NCBI GenBank assembly: GCA_016703665.1
Contig: JADJBS010000010.1
Span: 62,001-126,000, forward strand
Reading direction: 5' to 3'
Source: Candidatus Defluviibacillus avedoerensis
GTDB taxonomy: Bacteria > Pseudomonadota > Gammaproteobacteria > Burkholderiales > Burkholderiaceae_C
DNA: 64,000 bases
In this document: piece after piece, positions 52,252-63,157 of the stretch
Numbering within the stretch: position 1 is the first letter of the stretch
How the letters are laid out: every line of letters begins with the position of its first letter
The notes under the pieces: generated by a model
Told to the model about the DNA's origin: nothing
The model's database searches: none
Seen by the model: only the letters and a program-made list of their open reading frames with translations
Position numbers and translations under genes: made by a program

Positions 52252-52409
52252 CTGCGTTTTGTGCGGGGTGGTTTGCTTCGCTCATGGGGGTCTCCTCGGT
52301 GCGTGGGGTAATCGGTGCTTGCCTTTCTGCTGTGCTCTTGTCGTACAGCGTCTGTTTGCTTGCTTGGTTGTGGTGGTTGGGTTCGTCAGTGGGTTGCGCT
52401 CTGCCCGGT

Positions 52410-52865
52410 CTATGCAGCTGAACGGATCAGCCTCTCCCTGGTCAAGGTGAGGAGTGCGCGGACTTTCTGAATCAAGTCAGACTGGGCCGGGGTGAACGAA
52501 GTGCTGGCATCGTCTTGGTCGTTGCCCAGATCGCCACAGGCATCGGATTCCTCGGGATCGAGGATCAGGATGTCGTCATCGTCATCGTCATCTTCATCTT
52601 CATGGAATGGCGGATCGGTATCGGCGCCGCCTTTGTTTCTGACTGCTTGCATGCCAACCTGCATGTCAGTTGGGTTTTCACCAGCCCGCCCCTTGTCTCT
52701 CAGGAACTTGGCATCCATGGCTTTTGACTCAAGGGCCAGACGGTTCCAGGTCAGGACTTCATGCCGTTCACGCAGGGCCATTTCGTTCCAAAGTTGACGG
52801 GCGTGGTTATCAACCTGGTCGCGGTAGTGCTGTTTCCATCGGGGGTCGTGCCATTGGGATTCCAT
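52410..52865 (-). CDS. Hypothetical acidic protein of the mobile element
   Basis: A ~151-residue protein from ATG 52865 (MESQWHDPRWKQHYRDQ); an upstream in-frame ATG at 52910 is possible. The N-terminal half is helical and Trp/His/Gln-rich. A run of Asp and Glu follows (HEDEDDDDDDD, residues ~89-99), then a helical C-terminus. I do not recognise a family. Its place between ArdC and the TraD-like gene on the same strand suggests an accessory role in DNA transfer or plasmid maintenance. Confidence 0.6.
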   Translation of the reverse strand: MESQWHDPRWKQHYRDQVDNHARQLWNEMALRERHEVLTWNRLALESKAMDAKFLRDKGRAGENPTDMQVGMQAVRNKGGADTDPPFHEDEDDDDDDDILILDPEESDACGDLGNDQDDASTSFTPAQSDLIQKVRALLTLTRERLIRSAA

Positions 52866-53004
52866 TGCGTGCGCCCTTTTGATTAGGTGGTGCAGCCAGG
52901 CTGGCTGCATTCAAGAAGGCTTATCACGGGTGGGAACAAGACTCAAGACCGCGACGGCCCCGGCGGTCGGTCTGCGGGCTTGATCCGCTGGGCGGGGGAA
53001 AAAG

Positions 53005-53150
53005 AGGGGGGAGGGGGGGGGGGGGGGGAGGGGAGGGGGAGGGGGGGGCGGGGGAGGGGGGGGGGGGGGGGGGGCCCCCTACCCCCCCTCCCCCCCCCCC
53101 CCCCGGGGGGGGGAGGGGGGGGGGGGGGGGGGGGGAGAGAGGAAGCGCCC
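53005..53150. other. Long G/C homopolymer block, probable assembly artefact
   Basis: Nearly all bases from about 53005 to 53150 are G or C in long runs: G-rich first half, a CCCCC...CCCC centre, then G runs again. Such composition is improbable in native DNA and typical of no-signal reads or a forced contig join. It sits exactly at the 3' end of the TraD-like gene, where the conserved protein ends, so it may hide missing DNA. Confidence 0.75.
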
Positions 53151-55302
53151 CCCGGCCCCGGGGTGGTCGCGGCGCGACGGGACCCGCACTGGGTCGCAAG
53201 AGTTCAACCGCCTGAGCACGAGATGGGTGGCGGTTTCGGTGGGATGGGGTGACAAGCCGATTTCAGCAATGGTGGCGACCGGGTCAAAGGTTCGGCTCTG
53301 TGCGGGCGGGCTGGTGTTGCGGTGAGTTCTGTGAGGTGTGGGCGGGGGCTGCAGGCGTTGCTTGTGCTGCGAGTTGCTGGGCTTTGGCATCGCCGTCGGG
53401 GACCTCGACGGTGTGTGAGGGACGAAGGCGGGCTCTGTTCTCTGTGTGGCCGTCGCTTCCTGCTTTCCATCCGGCTGCTTCAGCTCGACCGTCTTTGTGG
53501 CCGTTCTCACCCGTGTTGCCGGTATCACCTGCATGGCACCCGCTGGCTCGGGTGTTCGAGGTATGCCCCTTGTCCACGGTGCAGGCACATGGGCTTTGCG
53601 GTGCTTGGGCATGTTGAAGTAAGGCCAGAGAACTTCATAGGTCTTGCCTTGCACGGCCACCGCGAAGACGCAGCCTTTGAGATGGGGCTTTTCTCCGAGG
53701 CGGGCGGCCAGTTCGGCGGGGACGTAGAGCGCGAGAGAGTCTCTGCTGTAGGTCTGGGTGGTGGTGGGGCCGCTGGCGCCTGCTTTGCCGTCGAAACTGA
53801 CGGAGAGGTTGGTTCTCTCCACCTCCCGGGTGCCAAGGTTCTTCGACAAGGTTTCAGCAGTTTCACCGGGTCCGACACGTCCGACCATCAGCGTGCCGCA
53901 CATGGAGATCAAAGCTCGGGTGCCTTCTTTGCCATGAACTTCTTCGAGCTGAGCGAAGTCCTGACAGGCAACAATGCACCGTACACCCCGGGAACGGCCG
54001 ACTTCGAACAAGGGACGCACGGGGATCTTGCCCATTTGCGCGAATTCGTCGGCGACGATCCAGATCTTTCGTTTGGGGTCGTCATCGAGTTCCACGGAAT
54101 TAACGATGCCGGAGATGACGGAGAAGATGCCTTCCACGTATGCGCGGGTGAGTTCAGGATAGGCGCCATTGCCCTGGAGCAGGATTTGCCGGCTTTGAGG
54201 CATTGGCTTGTTTCGTCCACTGCACGAATGAGACTCTTCGCTCGAGGGGGCTGTTTCCCAGGCGCGGGCGAGGTGGAAGATCCGGGCGGCAGAAGGCGTC
54301 CAGGTTGATGAGGATGCCCTTGGTGGTGACGGACGCCGCTGCCACGGCCCTTGAAGCTTCCGGGTAGTAGCGTTGCATCAAGGGCAGGATGTCTTCTTCG
54401 GGGAGTGTGAGCATGTCCGCCAGGTCCTGCCAACCCCATTGGGTGCCACGGGCAGATTGCAGATAGACCAGAAAGCCAACCAACAGTCCCCGAGCGGCGT
54501 TGGACCACATGGGGTCCTGGCTGTCCTTGATCACGGCGGCGGCGAACCGTTCCATGTCACCATGGTTGCGCATGTCCGCGGCAATGTCCCAGGCGTAGGA
54601 ACGTGCATCCCAGGGGGCCATGACGATCGGGGTTTTGAAGCCAGCGGTGAATTCGCCTTTGGGATCGAAGCACAGGAGGCGGTCGCCGGATTTAACGATG
54701 CGTTGCAGCAGGGGACGCATGAAAGTGGATTTGCCGGCACCGACACCACCGACCGCAAGCACATGCTGCGACCAGATCTGGGATGGATAGGGAACATTCG
54801 GTGCGAAGTCGAAGTCGGGGATGGCGTTCTTGATGGTCTTCATGGCCGCGGCGAGTTCGATGGCGCCATCCCCCAGTTCGAACCGGTGGCCACCGCGGAT
54901 TTCCATCATCGCGTCGCGGGGTTTGAGGTGAATGCGTGCCAGCCAGAAGGCTGGCAGACTTGCAGCGGCAAGGGAGAGACTCAAACGCAAAGCCATTCCC
55001 ACCTTGATGGGCCGGGAGTAGCTGGCGACCAGCTCGGCGTACCACTTGGCGTCTGCGGTGTAGACATGGGGCGATATCTGATGGAGCAGCCATTTGAGGG
55101 TGAACTGGGCGTGCTCGGCAAAACTGCCCGCTGGCAACTCCAGGAACGGTATTGGACGCCACAGGATCCACAGGGAGGCAGCAGCCACCAAGCTACCGAG
55201 AATCAGGCTACCTGTGAGAAAGGCATACGGGTCGGTGCGCCGACGGGTGGGAGCGATGTTTTGCTGGGTTCCCCAGTTCTGTTCGACGATGGCCTTGTCC
55301 AT
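53151..55302 (-). pseudogene. TraD/VirD4-type conjugative coupling protein, frame broken, 3' end unreliable
   Basis: The first frame (55302-54154) has two N-terminal membrane segments (~28-48 and ~100-115), Walker A GGVGAGKSTFMRPLL and RLLCFDPKGEF. The second frame (from 54203) holds the Walker B region KIWIVADEFAQMGKIP, VACQDFAQLEE and GPGETAETLSKNLGTR. Between 54180 and 54270 at least two further small shifts are needed to keep homology. The C-terminus is Pro/Thr-rich and ends in the homopolymer block. It is the ATPase that feeds DNA to a type IV secretion channel. Membrane part and core are both preserved, so a sequencing cause is plausible. Confidence 0.78.
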
Positions 55303-55654
55303 GAAAGCTCCGATGTGGAGGTTTCACGTTGCATCCGGGATTTCCTTGAGGCAAGGCTATTGGTCGGGCCGAAGCTAGGTTCTTTGGGAACGAAATAGTG
55401 CGGGAATGGGGCTGACGGCATTTGCGTCGCTAAATGGAGCGGCCGGACTGCGGTCATTCGTCGTCGACTGTTGGGTGCCCAGAGGAGACATTGGGATAAC
55501 CAGTCTGCTCGCTCCAAAGCTGGCATTCGCATTCGTTCAAGCGGAATCATCCAAGCGCTCACCTGCACACTATTTGTGGGCAGTGTTGATCGCCCGTACT
55601 TATGAAGTGTTCCCGCTTGGTTGACGACAATTAACTTGGCCGGTCAAGGTAGTT
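55303..55654. other. Intergenic region left of the transposase remnant
   Basis: About 350 bp with no protein-coding gene I can support. The first ~60 bp hold the promoter and leader of the TraD-like gene. The rest has no recognised repeat or RNA gene. Confidence 0.4.
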
Positions 55655-55837
55655 GACGCCGACCACCCGCTCTTGTGCCCGATCGCCTTCATTGCCGAGA
55701 GCACGCAGATCCGAAAGATCCTCGAACACATCGGTATCGACTGGGAACCCCCGCACATTGTCCCGGCGCGCGGGCCACCGTTGTGGGGTGACTGCGATGC
55801 GCATGTCGGTGAGGGTGTTGGGGTCGAGCCGGACTAG
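55655..55837 (+). mobile_element. C-terminal remnant of an IS91-like transposase
   Basis: The forward frame reads PLLCPIAFIAESTQIRKILE, then WEPPHIVPARGPPLWGDC, followed by a stop at 55835. ARGPPLW and the xxPIAFI motif are C-terminal signatures of IS91-type and related transposases as I remember them. Only about 60 codons remain. It separates the conjugation genes from the signalling gene and may mark an element boundary. Confidence 0.5.
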
Positions 55838-56091
55838 GGTCTGGGGGCGTAAGCGACACCCGACTTTGAGGTCGATCAGCGCATCAGTTAATGACTGAAC
55901 AAAGCGGCGATTTTGACTCGCTGCGGGATGTTCCTGCGCTGCATACACGCCGCGAACCGCAAAACTCGCCCCTGAACACCAAGCCCTGGTGGTAAACCCG
56001 TTACTTGCGCTGGTACATCGGGTGTTTCACACGGATTGAGGGAGTTTAAGCGGTAAGTTACTTGGCCACATGTGGTTGAAACGCCTATCTG

Positions 56092-59000
56092 TCAGGGTAG
56101 TTTGAATGTGGCAGTGCCTGCATCAGCCTGGCTTTCGCACACACTACACCCCTCACCCTCAGCCATCAGCAGGTCAATCAGCACGACGATGGAATCGCTG
56201 GCCACAGACAGCTCCGGTAGACGGTGGCGGAGGTCATCCATCCGGTCCGTGCGGGCCAGCGCCAACAGTTCATCGACAATATGGTGCACTGCGTCATGCT
56301 GCTGGCATAGAAGCAGAAAAGTTGACTGTACCCCATAGTGCGCCCCGCCGCTGCTGCGCAACCAGTGACCAAAGCGGCAGGGTGGAAACTCGGGTGCATC
56401 GTCTTGGCGGTGCATCACACCTTCAAGCGTTTGCACCGCGGTGGCCATCCAGCGCTGGTGGCTGCGGGTAGCTGCGCGAAGGGTCAATTTGTCAGCGGTT
56501 ACGCACACATCGGGCAGCTCCCGCCACGGTGCAGTGGTTTTCCAGTGTTCCATCCAGCCTGGCAATTGGTCAGCCGGCATGGGGCGCGCCACGCCATAAC
56601 CCTGCACCAAGGTGCAGCCCAAAAGTAATAGTGCGGAGCCGTGCTCCAGCGTCTCCACGCCCTCTGCAATGACCGGGCGGTTGAAAGCCTGGGCCAACCG
56701 CACCACACTGTCCACAATGCCGAGGTCATTTGGGTCGTCGAGCATGTCACGCACAAAGCTCTGGTCAATCTTGATCAGGTCCACCGACAGGTTGCGGAAG
56801 TACGCCAGCGACGAGTAACCGGTGCCAAAGTCGTCAAGTGCAAATCGCACACCCAGCGCCCGGCAACCCGCAAGCACCAGCGACGCGCTGTTGAGGTCGC
56901 CAATGGCCGCCGTTTCCAGTATTTCCAGCTCCAGGCTTTGCGGCTTCACATCGGTGTACCGCGCCAGCGCGTCGGCCAGTTTGTCCACAAAGCCTTCCGC
57001 CAGAAGGTGGTCGGCACTGATGTTGACGCTGACATCGATTTCGATGCCCTGGCGCAACCAGGCGCACATCTGCGACAAGGCAGTTTCAATGACCCACTCT
57101 CCCAACGTGATGTCAAGCGGCTGCCCGTTGAGCAACTGCAAAAATTTCGCGGGCGGACGCAAACCCAGCTCGGGGTGTTGCCAGCGCAACAATGCCTCAG
57201 CGCCCACGATGTCGCCCGTTTTCAGATTGACCTTGGGCTGGTAATACAGCACCAGCTCGTTGCGCTGCATCGCCTGCTCAAGGCGCAACAGTTGTTCGAG
57301 GTGCGCTTTGACTTGCCGGTCCTGCTCGGGATCGAACAGGAGGTAACAGTTTCTGCCCGCCTGCTTGGCGCCGTACATGGTCTGATCTGCGTGCCGCAGC
57401 AAAGTGTCCCGGTCGGCATCGTCCTGCGGGTACAGCGTGAGGCCGATGCTGGCAGACACCTGCACCTCGATGTTGCCAATGACCATGGGCTGGGCAATGC
57501 AGCGCAGCATGCGCTCCAGCACACTATGGCATTCTTCCGGATGCTTCAGGTTGGACAGCAGGAATACGAACTCGTCACCGCCCAAGCGAGCCAGCGAGTC
57601 GTCCCCACGCAACACGGACTGCAGACGGCGGGCGACTTCAATCAACAATCGGTCCCCCACATCGTGACCATGCCGGTCATTGACCTCCTTGAATCCGTCC
57701 AGATCGAGCATGCACACGGCCAGTGACACTTTTTCCCGTCTAGCCCGGGCCAGCGCTACCTTCATGCGGTCACCCAGCAGGCGGCGGTTAGGCACACCGG
57801 TCAGCATGTCGTACTGGGCAATATGGGTCAGTTCGGCTTCGTGGGCTTTCAGCCGCGTGATGTCACTGAACACACCCAGGTAATGCGACAACTTTCCGTC
57901 GTCAGTTTTCACCGCAGTGACCGACAGGATTTCGGCATAGAGCTCGCCGTTCTTGCGCCTGTTCCATACCTCCCCGCTCCAGTGACCTTCGGTGTGCAGC
58001 GCCTGCCACATATCGGCATAAAAAGCCGCCGGTTGTCGACCCGAGCCCAGCATGCGCGGCGACTGCCCCACCGCCTCGATCGCCTCGTAACCGGTGATGC
58101 GGCAAAAGGCCGGGTTGACTTCGGTGATCACATTGTTGGCATCAGTGATCAGGATGCCGTCATAACTGTTGGCAAACACACTGGCTGCCAGGCGCAGACG
58201 GTCATTCGCCTGGCGCTCAGTCGTGATGTCGCGCACATAGCCATGCCACAGGGTGCTGCCATCCGGTTGGCGCTGCGGGGACGACTGGCCATGCAGCCAC
58301 TTGATGTTGCCTTCGGGCAGTATGACGCGGTACTGTTGGTCCCATAACGTAAGTGTCCTGGCAGAGTCGGCAATCGACTGCCTGAACTGGGGCAGGTCGT
58401 CCGGGTGTATCACCCTGGTGACGACAAAGCTGTCATCAGCGGCATTTTCGGGGTGCACGCCGTAAACGTCTGACATGCCACCGCTGCCATAGGGAAGCTG
58501 GAGCTGCCGTCGGTATGCAGATGGAATTGGTAAATGAAACCGGGCACGTGTGCGGTGAGCTTCTGCATGCGCTCCAACAGTTCATTGCGGGCGTTCTCGG
58601 CGTTGACCCGCTGGGTCATGTTGCGGCCCACACCCAACACGCCCAGCAGGTGGCCTTGGCTGTCACGCACCGGCGTCTTGATGGTTTCCAGCAGTTCTTG
58701 GTGGCCGTCACTGGCAAAGGTTAGCCATTCCTCGTTGACCGTCGGACTGCCCGCAGAAATGGCCATCTGATCATGCTCGCGGAAGAAGTCGGCCAGTTCC
58801 CTGGGAACGAAGTCGTAGTCGGTCTTGCCGACAATGGCTGCTTCCGGCTGACCGAAAAAGGCTTCGAAGCGCGCGTTGCACCCCAGGTAGACGCCGTCAG
58901 GATCTTTGAACCAGAACAGGTCGGGCAAGGCGTTGACCAGGGCCTTGAGCAGGCTGTGTTCTCGCTCCAGCGCAACTTCAGCCTGCTTGCGGTCACTGAT

Positions 59001-60606
59001 GTCGCGTGCATACCCCACAGTGCCGATCACGCTGCCCTGGACCACTACCGGCGATTTATAGGTTTCAATCCAGCGGCGTTCGTGGTCGACCTCCACCAGC
59101 TCTTCCCACATGCCTGCTGCTGCCAGTGCCCAGCACGAACTGGTCGTCAGCCTGGTAGACAGCAGCCAGATCGGCCGGCCAGATGTCGAAATCGGTCCGT
59201 CCGCGAACATGCTCGGTGTCGGGCTGGCCGCAGGCCTGGGCAAATGGCGTATTGGCTTCCAGAAACCGCCCGTGCGGGTCTTTGAGCCACACCAGAAACG
59301 GGAAATTGTCCAGCACCGCCCGCTGGAACTGGTTGCGCTCCAACAGCCGGGCTTGCAGGGCCGTCAGCTCGGTGATATCACGCGAAATGCCCAGCAGCGC
59401 GGGTTGTCCGTTCCAGGTGCCAGACACCACGCGCGTGTCCACCATGATCTCGCTGCCATCGGCCTTCAGCAAGGGCAGCGGGCACGACGCGCGCTCCTTG
59501 CGCAGCATGGCACCCAGCACCTCCTGCGCCAGCGCATGCACGCGCGGCGGGTGCACCGCCAGGACGTGCTGGCCCAGCAACTCCGTGCCGTGGCCCAAAA
59601 CCACGGAAACGGAAGCATTGACGTCGATGATGTGGCCCGCCGTGTCCAGCACAAACACATAGTCCTGCAGCGTGTTGAAAAAACCTTCCAGGTTCTGGCG
59701 CTGCAACACGGCGTCTTCACGCGCGCTCAGGCGCTCCAGCGCCAAACCGAACTGCACCGCTAGTGACTGCAAAACACCGATGGTGCCAGATGTAAGGCGG
59801 CGCACATGCGTGCTGGCCAGGTTCAGGCACGCCCGGCTGCGCCCGTTCACCCGGATGGGCAGGACCACCAGCGCAACAATGCCTTCGGCCTGCATGCCCG
59901 GCGCGCGCAGCAGGTGACCGTCGTCGCACGGGTCGCCAGATTCAAGACAGGTGGTTACGGCCTGACCCGCCTCAATGAGCTGGGCACGCGGCGAACCGGC
60001 TGGCAAGCGCGTAGCTTCGGCCAGAAAGGTGTTGCTCAGGCCCCTTGCGGCATGCAATACAAAGCTGCCATCGGTTTCCTGAAAATACAGCCCACCGCCA
60101 TCCAGGTCTTCCAGGCCCAATACAGTGTCCAGGATGGCACCTGCCAGGGTGTCGCGGTCCGGGCTGCTGACCATCACATCGGAAAACGCGATCTGCAGGC
60201 TCTGGTGCACATTGGCTCGCACCAGTTCCGAAACGTCGGACATCACGCCTGCGCAAAGGCGGGCTTGCCCCTGCGTGTCACGGGCTTGAACGCCGCCCCT
60301 GACCTCCAGCCAGCGCCAGGCACCGTGCAGACCGGATACGCGAAAACGCACCACCGAATGCTGTGAGTCTGTAGGCGCATTGAGCAGGGCCAGAACCGCA
60401 GGCCAATCTTGCGGATGCACCAAAGCCCGGAGTTTTTCAATGGACAGGGGTTGGTCGTCGGCTGGCGCAGCACCCAGCAATACGATGCAGGCGGGCGATG
60501 CCAGCAGGTGCTGTGCGGAGTGGTCAAACTGCCAGGTACCCAGACCCGAAAGGTGCAGGATTTCGCCCAGATGGCCAAGGGTGTGCATGGCCGTTTGCGT
60601 TGTCAT
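56092..60606 (-). pseudogene. Multi-PAS/GAF GGDEF-EAL c-di-GMP protein with C-terminal CZB domain, frame broken twice
   Basis: Reading 60606 to 56092 gives ~1500 residues in three frames: PAS, GAF (LQIAFSDVMVSSPD onward), then PAS repeats (TAGHIIDVNAS, KDPHGRFLEAN, KDPDGVYLGCN, FHLHTDGSSS), PAS again (NVITEVNPAFCRITGYEAI), GGDEF (GGDEF present, so cyclase-competent), EAL (GAEALLRW, EILETAAIGD, DDFGTGYSS, KIDQSF) and a final CZB-like domain with HRQDDAPEFPPCRFGHWL and CQQHDAVHHIVDEL. Shifts near 59115 and 58490 break the frame; conserved sequence runs through both. It is a cytoplasmic sensor for c-di-GMP. CZB domains bind zinc. Confidence 0.82.
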
Positions 60607-60754
60607 GGTGCGGCTCGAATGGTTGTGGGCTGCAAAGTCGCCCACCCGGTGCAGAGTATCGCACGGGTTTAGGATATTTAAACGCCTTCGTCCAGGGCAG
60701 CGCGTTCGTGGCTTCGCTGCGCACCCGAGCGTCCACAGAGAAGCCAAAGCTGGT

Positions 60755-61320
60755 TGGCGAAGGGTTTTCTGCTATTGCCCGCCAGCGGACCGGCCATCCT
60801 GTTTGAGAACGTCAGCGGCCACAACATGCCGGTGCTGTGCAACCTGTTCGGCACATCCGAGCGTGTGGCCCGCGCGATGGGTGTGGCGGAGTTGATCAGT
60901 CCTTATCCGTTTGGCGAAGTTCCGGCGTCGCTGAAGGAACCGGAGGCACCCAAGGGCTTTAGGGAAGTGGTGGGCATGCGCAGCCTGCTCAAGACGCTGT
61001 GGAACATGGCGCTGAAGGAGTTGCTCTCGGCACCCTACTAGGGGGTGGGGTGGGAGGTCAATGACGTGGGCGTGGCCCGTCTGCCCATCCAGCACTGCTG
61101 GCCCGGCGACGTGGCGCCGCTGATCAACTGAGGTCTGGTCATCACCCAAGGCCCTAACAACCTAAGGCAGAAACTGAGCATCTACCCCAACAAGTTTTGA
61201 ACAGCAACCAGGTCATCATGCGCTGGCTTGCGAACCGTGGTGGCGCGTTGGACTCTCGCGAACATTACCTCTAGAACACCGGTCAGCCATACCCGGTGGT
61301 GGTGACTATTGGCCAACTGG
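60755..61320 (+). pseudogene. ubiD-family decarboxylase pseudogene (N-terminus missing)
   Basis: Forward frames resemble UbiD: GPAILFENVSGHNMPVLCNL, FGTSERVARAMG, SLKEPEAPKGFRE, then RLPIQHCWPGDVAPLI, and SREHY, NTGQPYPV. In-frame stops interrupt the match (TAG at 61039, TGA near 61130 where UbiD has Trp, TAG near 61274). The first ~70 residues and the C-terminal half are missing. It is a decayed prenylated-FMN decarboxylase gene; the nonsense codons cannot be explained by homopolymer error. Confidence 0.75.
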
Positions 61321-61363
61321 AGTCAGACAAAACACAAATTGGCATGCTCGTAAGCGGACACCC

Positions 61364-61645
61364 TTACCCACCAGTCCGACACAACCAAACCGGCGTCTGC
61401 TCCCCTACCCAACTCCCGGCAATGTTGAAATCAAAGAACTCCTGCGCTTCATCCCTTGACATTCCATCGCGAACTCGAAGCAGTCGCAAGATCTTTCGTA
61501 CGTCATACACCACGAGCATCACACTTTCGCGTTCTGCAAAACCAACAATCGCGTCGTCGTAGCCGCCGGCAAACAGAAGTTGGGTCTCATCACCCAGCAG
61601 ATCCTGGAGCGCCTGACGGGGATTGGGTCGCGGGTTGGCTGCCAT
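61364..61645 (-). CDS. Small conserved mobile-element protein of unknown function
   Basis: A 93-residue protein from ATG 61645 (MAANPRPNPRQALQDLL). It contains LLFAGGYDDAIVGFAERES, VVYDVRKILRLLRVRDGMS and EAQEFFDFNIAGSWVGEQTP. The pattern D-A-I-G, Y-D, RDGM, E-F-F-D-F-N-x-x-G-W-V-G-E-T-P is one I have seen in small phage and plasmid proteins without known function. A longer in-frame start at 61699 is possible. Neighbours are element genes. Confidence 0.65.
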   Translation of the reverse strand: MAANPRPNPRQALQDLLGDETQLLFAGGYDDAIVGFAERESVMLVVYDVRKILRLLRVRDGMSRDEAQEFFDFNIAGSWVGEQTPVWLCRTGG

Positions 61646-61907
61646 GAATGCTCCGTGATGAACACCCAGAATCGCTGAGAAGGGGCAAGCACTCAACACC
61701 GCATGTCCGATTCCGATATTTGTCCCGCCCCCATCTGGCGGGCGTACAGGCCGTTTAGGCAGCAGTCATGGCTTTTTGTTTTGACCTACGCCTTCAACAC
61801 ACGAACGCGCCGGCAGATCTCCGCACTTCAGACCTACTGGTAGGGCCATTCCGTCTTGAACGGGAAAGCTCCCTTTCACCCATTCATTGCAGGCTAGATC
61901 GGCACGA

Positions 61908-62186
61908 TCAGACGTCAACCCCCTCTCGCAAGCTTTTGCCCGGCTTGAAATGCGCGACCAACCGCTCAGGAATGGACACGCTTTCACCGGTGCGGGGGTT
62001 GCGACCGATTCGGGGTCCGCGGTGAATAATTGAGAAACTTCCGAACCCACGGATTTCAATACGCTGCTTCACAGTCAAAGCTTTTCCCATGGCTTCCAAA
62101 ATCACAGTCACGGTTTCCTCCGCGTCCTGTTGCGTCAGATGGCTGAATTTGGCGGCCAGTTCACCCGCAAGGTGGGATCGGTTCAT
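61908..62186 (-). CDS. IHF beta-like DNA-bending protein (accessory paralogue)
   Basis: A 92-residue HU/IHF family protein from ATG 62186 (MNRSHLAGELA). The core AEETVTVILEAMGKAL, RIEIRGFGSFSII and the DNA-arm RGPRIGRNPRTGESVSI, then VAHFKPGKSLRE identify an IHF-beta type. The GRNP tip with the intercalating Pro is present. Its place in the element suggests a plasmid-type IHF copy used in relaxosome or recombination complexes; the chromosomal ihfB should lie elsewhere. Confidence 0.87.
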   Translation of the reverse strand: MNRSHLAGELAAKFSHLTQQDAEETVTVILEAMGKALTVKQRIEIRGFGSFSIIHRGPRIGRNPRTGESVSIPERLVAHFKPGKSLREGVDV

Positions 62187-62379
62187 GTCGAAAGGTATGT
62201 TGCCTTGTTGTAAAGAAACGTTGAGAGCGACCAATGCCTGCTCAAAGTGGGTCAGTTCCATCACCCCTTTAACTGGACTATTACCGGGTCTGACTATCTT
62301 TCGATCGCCTTATCTGGACGCACACAGGAGCACGCTGAATCAAGAATGCGGTTGTTGCATCAGGGTGATCAAATTGCCC

Positions 62380-62736
62380 CTAAGTATCTAATTGTTCTGC
62401 AAATGACAGCAATGTCGGTATCCAGGGGCCCCGCTTAAAGTTGACGATCTGGTAATCCTTTAAAACTTGGGAGTTCCAGATAACGCTGAAGCACTTTTTC
62501 CCATGCCAGACGTCCACACCGAAGGCAGTAGGCGCGGAGAAGATCATCGCACTCGGTGTCCGGTACAAAACGGCAATGCCGTTAAATGTCGCCATTAGAT
62601 GGGTGCCAAGTTCTGCGTTCGCGTTCGCTTGCTCCTTCACTCCAATTTTCAGCGCAATATTGACCGCGGCCGTCGTCAATAGCGGGATGAGCTCGGCTCT
62701 CTTGAGCTTGCTCGTATCAATTGCGGTCAATTCCAT
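62380..62736 (-). CDS. Hypothetical protein
   Basis: A 118-residue protein starting MELTAIDTSKLKRAELI with a mixed alpha/beta pattern and FGVDVWHGKKCFSVIWN and VNFKRGPWIPTLLSF near the end. No domain recognised. It is on the same strand as the IHF-like gene and upstream of it, in element territory. Coding character is fair: long frame and plausible start, but no relative is recalled. Confidence 0.55.
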   Translation of the reverse strand: MELTAIDTSKLKRAELIPLLTTAAVNIALKIGVKEQANANAELGTHLMATFNGIAVLYRTPSAMIFSAPTAFGVDVWHGKKCFSVIWNSQVLKDYQIVNFKRGPWIPTLLSFAEQLDT

Positions 62737-63157
62737 CCATCATTCTCCACATGGCAAGTGACTTCATTAACGGCTTATTCCAGGAAATTTGAGAACACTT
62801 TGGGAAATTATGAACCAGTTAAACTTGGGATGAACCCTGCCATTGCCAAACGACATTCATGCGCAACGCCGGCTAGACGGTGTTGAAGTCAGAATTCGTT
62901 TCTATACAGACCATCGCCCTACCGGCGGTGGTCTGCTCACTCCCGTGAGCCTGCATTCCCCGGCTGACGTCATGCCAGCCATCCCTGAACAGGCCGAACG
63001 CCGCGCACCTTGAACGGTTCAGCGAGTCTTCCAGGAATAGCCCGGCCTCCCCTCGCAAAACCCCAGCGTTTTCGCACCCGTCCGCGAACGCACCGCTCCC
63101 TGCCTTGACCCGCCCGGCGGCCTTGCCAATAGCCTGCCCATTTGAGAGGGTGAAGTT
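62737..63157. other. Divergent intergenic region before the relaxase genes, possible oriT
   Basis: A 420-bp stretch without a convincing gene lies between the hypothetical gene (minus) and the RHH/relaxase pair (plus). MobF systems usually have oriT just upstream of the accessory protein gene, so oriT would be expected here. Short AAAAC/GTTTT inverted arms occur near 63055-63080. GAGAGGGTGAAG just before 63158 is the ribosome-binding site of the next gene. Confidence 0.4.

Noticed and set aside
52887..53252. A Gly/Arg-rich 121-codon plus-strand frame
   Set aside because: It is a translation of the G/C homopolymer block.
54373..55398. A 341-codon plus-strand open frame
   Set aside because: It is antisense to the TraD-like gene with its Walker motifs; no independent evidence.
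56641..57726. A 361-codon plus-strand open frame
   Set aside because: Antisense to the GGDEF-EAL gene, His/Gln/Arg-rich, no motif.
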